The translations under genes and the position numbers were made by a program. The notes under the pieces were generated by a model. That model made no database searches. It had not been told where the DNA came from and saw nothing but the letters and a program-made list of their open reading frames with translations. A stretch of DNA of 26,952 nucleotides from CAYVZU01 sp964455935 (lineage in GTDB: Bacteria; Fibrobacterota; CAYVZU01): assembly GCA_964455935.1 (NCBI GenBank), contig CAYVZU010000048.1:1-26952 (forward strand), written 5' to 3'. Every line of letters begins with the position of its first letter. Positions within the stretch are counted from its first letter, which is position 1. Of the stretch, positions 23,705 through 26,952 are shown in pieces.

Positions 23705-23743
23705 GCCCTGGGCCGGACCGCTCGCCTCGTTGCCGGCCAGGGC
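23705..23743. repeat. GC-rich hairpin upstream of the flavoprotein gene
   Basis: GCCCTGGGCCGG (23705-23716) pairs with CCGGCCAGGGC (23733-23743), eleven base pairs with one bulged G and a 16-base loop. There is no T-run after it. The surrounding 250 bases (23559-23808) hold no gene that I can support. Confidence 0.6.
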
Positions 23744-23808
23744 CGGTTTAACGCCTTGGGGTACAAGCTATTTTTCCTGTGCGAGAACATTTTCGGGAGG
23801 TAAATGAA

Positions 23809-24363
23809 ATGGATGTATTGATTCTTTCGGCCAGTCCCAACGACAATGGGCTCACAGCAGCCTGCGCAGGGGCGACCCGCGCGGGCGCGCAAGAAGCCGG
23901 AGCAAGCGTACAGACGATCACGCTCAACTATAAGAGCATTGCGGCATGCGGCGCCTGCAATGACGGCTGGGGCCCGTGCCGCACGGAACACGAGTGCGTC
24001 ATCAAAGATGATTTCCAAGCCGTGCACGCAGCGGTACTCAAAGCCGGCGCACTGGTTTTGATCTCACCCGTATACTGGGGAGAGATGAGCGAATCGGCCA
24101 AGAAATTCACGGACAAACTCCGCCGGTGCGAAGCAACCAAGGGCGATGCCAGCGGCTTCAAGAACAAGCCCGTCATTTGTGTTGCCGCTGCCGGCGGATC
24201 CGGCAATGGCTGCGTGACATGCCTTGCTTCCATGGAGAGGCTTGTTGATCACGTTCGCGGGGCGAAGCACGGCCTGTTTGGCATTACGCGCCGCACGCGG
24301 CCGGCTGTGCTTCCGGCGATTCGCGAAGCAGCCCGGGGCATGGTCATGCCAACCGAAGGGTAG
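23809..24363 (+). CDS. NADPH-dependent FMN reductase/flavodoxin-family protein
   Basis: The 184-residue protein has the flavodoxin-like opening MDVLILSASPNDNGLT (phosphate-binding loop at 8-15) and the cysteine cluster CGAC...C...C (Cys47, 50, 57, 63) seen in iron-sulfur flavoproteins and related reductases, followed by IKDDF. ISPVYWGEMS is the second FMN-contacting loop. Such proteins reduce FMN, quinones or other acceptors with NAD(P)H, and some bind a 4Fe-4S cluster through that motif. GGGAGG eight bases before the ATG at 23809 fixes the start; the GTG at 23779 would add ten unconserved residues. No partner gene adjoins it. Confidence 0.88.
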   Translation: MDVLILSASPNDNGLTAACAGATRAGAQEAGASVQTITLNYKSIAACGACNDGWGPCRTEHECVIKDDFQAVHAAVLKAGALVLISPVYWGEMSESAKKFTDKLRRCEATKGDASGFKNKPVICVAAAGGSGNGCVTCLASMERLVDHVRGAKHGLFGITRRTRPAVLPAIREAARGMVMPTEG

Positions 24364-24367
24364 GTTG

Positions 24368-24389
24368 CGGGTCGATACCGGGTGACCCG
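24368..24389. repeat. Hairpin just after the flavoprotein gene
   Basis: CGGGTC (24368-24373) and GACCCG (24384-24389) form a perfect 6-bp stem five bases after the stop codon. Only TTGATTT follows, so at best it is a weak terminator. Confidence 0.4.
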
Positions 24390-24508
24390 TTGATTTCCAC
24401 GAAGGAGGCGGTGCGGGGACGCTAATTTCTACCGTTGAGGAAATTGAGTAAACAAAACGATATTAGGAAAAGACCTGAACGTTGTAGCCAAGCCAAAGGA
24501 GAAAGGTT

Positions 24509-24607
24509 ATGGGTAAAAGTCAAGATACAAAGAAAGATGTAAAGAAGAAGGCCGAAAAAACCTTGAAGGAAAAAAGGCTCGCAAAGCAAGCGAAAAAGGC
24601 GAAATGA
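24509..24607 (+). CDS. 32-residue lysine-rich small protein
   Basis: An ATG at 24509 opens a 32-residue frame beginning MGKSQDTKKDVKKKAEKT and ending KQAKKAK, with 15 Lys by my count and no hydrophobic core. AAAGGAGAAAGG upstream is a strong ribosome site at proper spacing, which is the main evidence that it is translated. Short MGKS-type Lys-rich proteins of unknown function occur in many bacteria; binding to nucleic acid or ribosomes is only a guess from charge. It is followed directly by a CCCG-CGAG-CGGG mini-hairpin (24610-24621). Confidence 0.65.
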   Translation: MGKSQDTKKDVKKKAEKTLKEKRLAKQAKKAK

Positions 24608-24668
24608 TACCCGCGAGCGGGCGTCGGTTTATCACCTAGTCGCCTAGGGCCGGAGATAAGTAAATGCG

Positions 24669-24699
24669 CCAGCCGGTCTTTATGGAAAGGCCGGGCTGG
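24669..24699. repeat. Long hairpin between the two small basic protein genes
   Basis: CCAGCCGGTCTTT (24669-24681) pairs with AAAGGCCGGGCTGG (24686-24699) around the tetraloop ATGG, with one G-T wobble and one bulged G. It lies between convergent genes and could end transcripts from either side with help of a factor, but no T-run follows. Confidence 0.65.
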
Positions 24700-24723
24700 A
24701 TCCCAATCATGTCTCGCCCTTCC

Positions 24724-24807
24724 AGGGCTCCAATTCTTTTGTGCCATGAAACCTGAAACCCAGGGCGGCGCCAAGCTTGTCCTGGGATGGTATGTCGCGC
24801 TCCTGGG
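24724..24807 (+). repeat. Dispersed palindromic repeat, copy A
   Basis: This stretch matches 26324-26405 almost base for base: AGGGCTC, AATTCTTTTGTG, then CCCAGGGCGGCGCCAAGCTT and TCCTGGGATGGTATGTCG. Its core is a hairpin, CCCAGGGC (24759-24766) with GTCCTGGG (24779-24786), whose loop GGCGCCAAGCTT consists of two 6-base palindromes. Copy A carries a tandem 7-base duplication (TGAAACC) that copy B lacks. REP-like elements of this kind are common in some environmental genomes and give spurious short reading frames. Confidence 0.85.
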
Positions 24808-24869
24808 AATTCCAATTCGGCGCGGCATTGGGCGGAACGAACCGGTCGCGCCATCAAAAAATTCATCTC

Positions 24870-25070
24870 CTATCGATTTTTCCTTCTAGGCGTTTTGGGA
24901 GGCGGGGGGACTTTTGCACCTTCCTTCCGCGCTGCCGCAAGCCCTATGGCAATAGCCTGCTTTGGGTTTTTTACCTTCTTGCCGCTTTTTCCGCTTTTAA
25001 GCCGTCCCCGTTTCATTTCGTGCATGGCCTCTTTTACCGATTCCCGGGATTTTTTGCCATACCTTGCCAT
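24870..25070 (-). CDS. Small basic protein, DUF6496-like
   Basis: The 66-residue product reads MARYGKKSRESVKEAMHEMK, then GRLKSGKSGKKVKNPKQAIA and IGLAAARKEGAKVPP with an Arg/Lys-rich tail. This matches my memory of the DUF6496 family of small basic proteins, whose function is not known; the SGKKVK-x-x-KQAIAIGL core is the most conserved part. GGAGG four bases before the ATG at 25070 fixes the start. A near-perfect sigma-54 promoter lies 52 bases upstream, so expression probably depends on RpoN and an enhancer-binding activator, as for stress or surface-growth genes. Confidence 0.8.
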   Translation of the reverse strand: MARYGKKSRESVKEAMHEMKRGRLKSGKSGKKVKNPKQAIAIGLAAARKEGAKVPPPPKTPRRKNR

Positions 25071-25121
25071 GGTACCTCCAATTTGGACCTTGAATACGGC
25101 ATCTTCGCGCAGCAACGAAGT

Positions 25122-25137
25122 TGCAATTCCAGTGCCA
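25122..25137 (-). promoter_or_regulatory. Sigma-54 (RpoN) promoter for the DUF6496-like gene
   Basis: On the minus strand the sequence TGGCACTGGAATTGCA fits the -24/-12 consensus (TGGCAC, five bases, TTGCA) at every conserved position, with GG and GC in correct spacing. Transcription would start near 25111, leaving a leader of about 40 bases before the gene. The rest of the gap (25138-25250) shows no clear enhancer site. Confidence 0.75.
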
Positions 25138-25250
25138 TCTACTTGGTCGTTGGACGGGGAATGTTGGACATTATTATGGGATTATTTATCCCCACAATTC
25201 CCACTTCCGCCCGGCGTTTGGCCGTCTGTTGAGGGCCGCGCCGCTTTCTT

Positions 25251-26075
25251 CTACTTATTCTTGATGAATGTGCCGTCTTCAATCTCTTGAAACGCGAGAT
25301 CAAGCTCTTTTTGTGTATTCATTACAATTGGGCCGCCCCAGGCAACAGGCTCCTTGAGCTGCTTACCCGTGACGAATATGTAACGAATGTCGTCCGTCGC
25401 TTCGGCGACAATGTGTCCGGGTTCGGTAAAGAGAACGAGGTGCTCTTTTTCCAGCGTCGCGCCGTCGAATCCGGCCGTGCCCTGTATCAGGTAACAGAAG
25501 GTGCCATATCCGTTTTTGGCTTCGTGAGTCAAGGCAGCCCCCTTGTTAAGCCGGACATCGAGGTACTTGACATCCACCACCAAATCATGGACGGGACCGT
25601 TCACACTGTTGAAAATGCCAGAGATTACGCGCACTGCTCCGCCGGGAACCGGTACGACCGGGATATCCTTGGCAAGGACGCCCCTGTAGCGCGGCGCCAT
25701 CATCTTGTCCTTGGCGGGGAGATTCACCCACAGCTGCAACCCGTGCATCATCCCCTTTGAAGGTTTTGGCATCTCCTGATGAATAATGCCGTTACCTGCG
25801 GTCATCCATTGAATATCGCCCGCACCGATTGTGCCGGAGTTTCCAAGATTGTCGCCGTGCTCCACGGTTCCGTCGAGCATATAGGTCACTGTCTCAATTC
25901 CGCGGTGGGGGTGCCAGGGAAAACCTTTCATGTAATCATCAGGGTTGTCCGAACCGAAATGATCGAGGAGAAGAAACGGATCCGTATGCTGTATGTGCTC
26001 ATGCGCAAAGACGCGAGTCAGTTTGACCCCGGCGCCGTCGCGTGTCAAATGCCCTTGGATGATTAACTTTTTCAT
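25251..26075 (-). CDS. Pirin family protein
   Basis: The 274-residue bicupin protein has the pirin N-terminal pattern HPHRGIETVTYMLDGTVEHGDN and the metal ligands His55, His57, His99 and Glu101 (in IIHQEMP), which bind Fe(II). HGLQLWVNLP and the second cupin are also typical. Bacterial pirins include quercetin 2,3-dioxygenases and redox-linked regulators of metabolism; the substrate here is unknown. The start at 26075 has AAAGGTG five bases upstream; a longer reading to 26213 adds residues outside the family. It stands alone, with gaps on both sides. Confidence 0.92.
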   Translation of the reverse strand: MKKLIIQGHLTRDGAGVKLTRVFAHEHIQHTDPFLLLDHFGSDNPDDYMKGFPWHPHRGIETVTYMLDGTVEHGDNLGNSGTIGAGDIQWMTAGNGIIHQEMPKPSKGMMHGLQLWVNLPAKDKMMAPRYRGVLAKDIPVVPVPGGAVRVISGIFNSVNGPVHDLVVDVKYLDVRLNKGAALTHEAKNGYGTFCYLIQGTAGFDGATLEKEHLVLFTEPGHIVAEATDDIRYIFVTGKQLKEPVAWGGPIVMNTQKELDLAFQEIEDGTFIKNK

Positions 26076-26323
26076 GGCGACACCTTTGGGTTGCTGAAAC
26101 TTTATCTCAAGCATCCGGCCTTCAAGCCGCCGAATTGGTTTCAATCCGGGACGCAAAGGCTCCCAGTAATTTCGATTCTCGAGGTATCCGGCAAACGGTC
26201 GACGCCAAAGCAAGTGCGGCCGAAGTCCGTCGATTTTCGCCTTTCTATGACCTGCTTATGGGGGAGCCGCCGCTATTATTGTAGGAAAGTGTCTGGCGTG
26301 GAGTCAACGATAGATAATCCGGT

Positions 26324-26405
26324 AGGGCTCAAATTCTTTTGTGCTATGAAACCCAGGGCGGCGCCAAGCTTGCCCTGGGCTGGTATGTCGTGCCCCTTTG
26401 GGGCT
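26324..26405 (+). repeat. Dispersed palindromic repeat, copy B
   Basis: Second copy, in the same orientation as copy A. The core stem is perfect here: CCCAGGGC (26352-26359) with GCCCTGGG (26372-26379). It is followed by a second hairpin, GCCCC-TTT-GGGGC (26392-26404) and TTTT, which looks like a small intrinsic terminator on the plus strand, although no plus-strand gene ends here. Confidence 0.85.
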
Positions 26406-26415
26406 TTTGGAAATT

Positions 26416-26450
26416 AGGGCGGCCTCAGGCTTCAGGGGCCATTCCGCCCT
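26416..26450. repeat. Hairpin after repeat copy B
   Basis: AGGGCGG (26416-26422) pairs exactly with CCGCCCT (26444-26450); GGCC at 26421-26424 and 26437-26440 allows an inner fold. It may be an extension of the repeat element, but copy A has no counterpart. Confidence 0.5.
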
Positions 26451-26487
26451 GCTCCCGTGATCCCACCTTCCGCCTTCCCTCTGTCCA

Positions 26488-26523
26488 AGTCAATTGACTG
26501 TGCGGAACCGAGATCTTTATTTT
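26488..26523 (+). promoter_or_regulatory. Possible promoter with a 12-bp palindromic operator before the activase gene
   Basis: AGTCAATTGACT (26488-26499) is a perfect 12-base palindrome. Its right half TTGACT (26494-26499) can serve as a -35 element, with TATTTT (26518-26523) 18 bases downstream as -10 (four of six bases). A transcript would start near 26530, about 65 bases before the ATG. A protein bound at the palindrome would block or guide polymerase. Confidence 0.35.
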
Positions 26524-26596
26524 GAACGCTCTACCCAAACACCTGTTTCAGGGAGAAGAACGCGGAAAACCAAATCGCATTGGACAGGAATAAAAC

Positions 26597-26952
26597 ATGG
26601 CACGCCAGCTTGGAATTTGCATTGGCGCAACAAGCGTAAAAGTCACGCTTCTCGACGGGCATCACCGGCCGCAGAACGCCACCATGTCGCACCACGGAGA
26701 GGTGGTGCAGGCCACGACCAAACTCCTCAAGGAATTTAATGTCCATTCCGACACAAAGGTCCTGGCCACGGGCACCGAAGGCCGGCGCCTCCTAAGCCTT
26801 CCCAGTGTGATCGAGGCGCAGGCCGCGGAGCGGGCGGTCACGGGGCTTAACGGCAATCCCGATGCCGTTGTCTCCCTCGGTGGCGAGGACTTTGTGGTCT
26901 ATACCTTCCGCGGCGGCCGGATCGCCAATACGTTTTCGGGCGACAAATGCGC
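26597..26952 (+). CDS. 2-hydroxyacyl-CoA dehydratase activase-like ATPase (3' end beyond window)
   Basis: The first 118 codons encode an ASKHA-fold ATPase of the BcrAD/BadFG/HgdC family: LGICIGATSVKVTLLDG as phosphate-1 loop, VLATGTEGRRLL, a VSLGGEDFVVYTF segment in the place of the usual DIGGQD loop, and GDKCA just before the edge, where the family has the Cys ligand of the shared 4Fe-4S cluster. These activases hydrolyse ATP to push an electron into a dehydratase or benzoyl-CoA reductase. The opening is like that of the very long activase-dehydratase fusions, but the rest is out of view. AGGA lies seven bases before the ATG. Confidence 0.85.
   Translation, partial: MARQLGICIGATSVKVTLLDGHHRPQNATMSHHGEVVQATTKLLKEFNVHSDTKVLATGTEGRRLLSLPSVIEAQAAERAVTGLNGNPDAVVSLGGEDFVVYTFRGGRIANTFSGDKC

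Larger units (their letters stand above)
26076..26596. other. 521-base region without a supported gene
   Basis: Between the pirin gene and the activase gene, both reading away from here, no frame looks coding. It holds repeat copy B, a further hairpin and a palindrome overlapping a possible promoter, each listed separately. The part from 26076 to about 26320 shows nothing I can name. Confidence 0.6.

Noticed and set aside
23617..24027. Minus-strand frame of 136 codons over the flavoprotein start
   Set aside because: Overlaps the well-supported flavoprotein on the opposite strand; Arg/Ala-rich with no motif.
26091..26417. Plus-strand frame of 108 codons across repeat copy B
   Set aside because: Its C-terminal third is the translated repeat element (MKPRAAPSL and following), a known source of spurious proteins; no ribosome site.
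1..26952. CRISPR array, tRNA, rRNA, insertion sequence or prophage genes
   Set aside because: No regularly spaced direct repeats, no cloverleaf or rRNA segment and no transposase or phage gene was seen in any intergenic space by eye; covariance-model searches were not possible.

Overview
The window comes from a diderm (Gram-negative-type) bacterium. It carries an Mla lipid-transport operon, an outer-membrane beta-barrel protein ending in Phe, a Wza/Wzc-type polysaccharide export set and several exported proteins. Coding density is high and neighbouring genes mostly overlap by ATGA, GTGA, TTGA or TGATG junctions. A run of ten Ns at 16600-16609 shows it is a draft scaffold, probably metagenomic. 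Gene content would fit an uncultured lineage near the FCB/PVC groups, but nothing here fixes the phylum.

Left part (1-12358, all on the minus strand, so read from right to left). A five-gene export operon runs from 12358 to 5331: a short Wza/SLBB protein, a ParA/MinD-type ATPase, an ExeA-type AAA+ ATPase, a Wzc-like tyrosine autokinase with an extra membrane segment and a C-terminal NTF2-like domain, and a membrane-anchored SLBB-FecR-LytR/CpsA/Psr-like fusion. After a 181-base gap comes a second overlapping operon: pyrE, a sugar 3,5-epimerase-like cupin, UDP-glucuronate decarboxylase, an exported SMP-30-like propeller and a nitroreductase. A lipoprotein and a DUF362 protein (cut by the window edge) follow. 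Together these look like nucleotide-sugar supply plus export, and perhaps envelope attachment, of a glycopolymer.

Middle part (12633-20072, plus strand). Divergent from the export operon is a FecR-domain protein fused through an Ala/Pro-rich linker to a predicted outer-membrane barrel. It is followed by serA (containing the scaffold gap), then mlaE-mlaF-mlaD and an exported TPR protein. A 20-bp perfect inverted repeat lies between the gap and mlaE.

Right part (20087-26952, mixed strands). A uroporphyrinogen-decarboxylase-family protein is divergent from an AraC regulator. A decayed stretch follows with relics of a HEPN/MNT toxin-antitoxin pair and of a phospholipase-D-like protein. Then come a flavoprotein, a 32-residue lysine-rich protein, a DUF6496-like small basic protein behind a near-perfect sigma-54 promoter, a pirin, and the start of a 2-hydroxyacyl-CoA dehydratase-type activase. 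Two copies of a dispersed palindromic repeat and several other hairpins sit in the intergenic spaces. I saw no rRNA, tRNA, CRISPR array, insertion sequence or prophage.

The best candidate for something undescribed is the export operon with its two unusual fusions and the divergent FecR-barrel protein.
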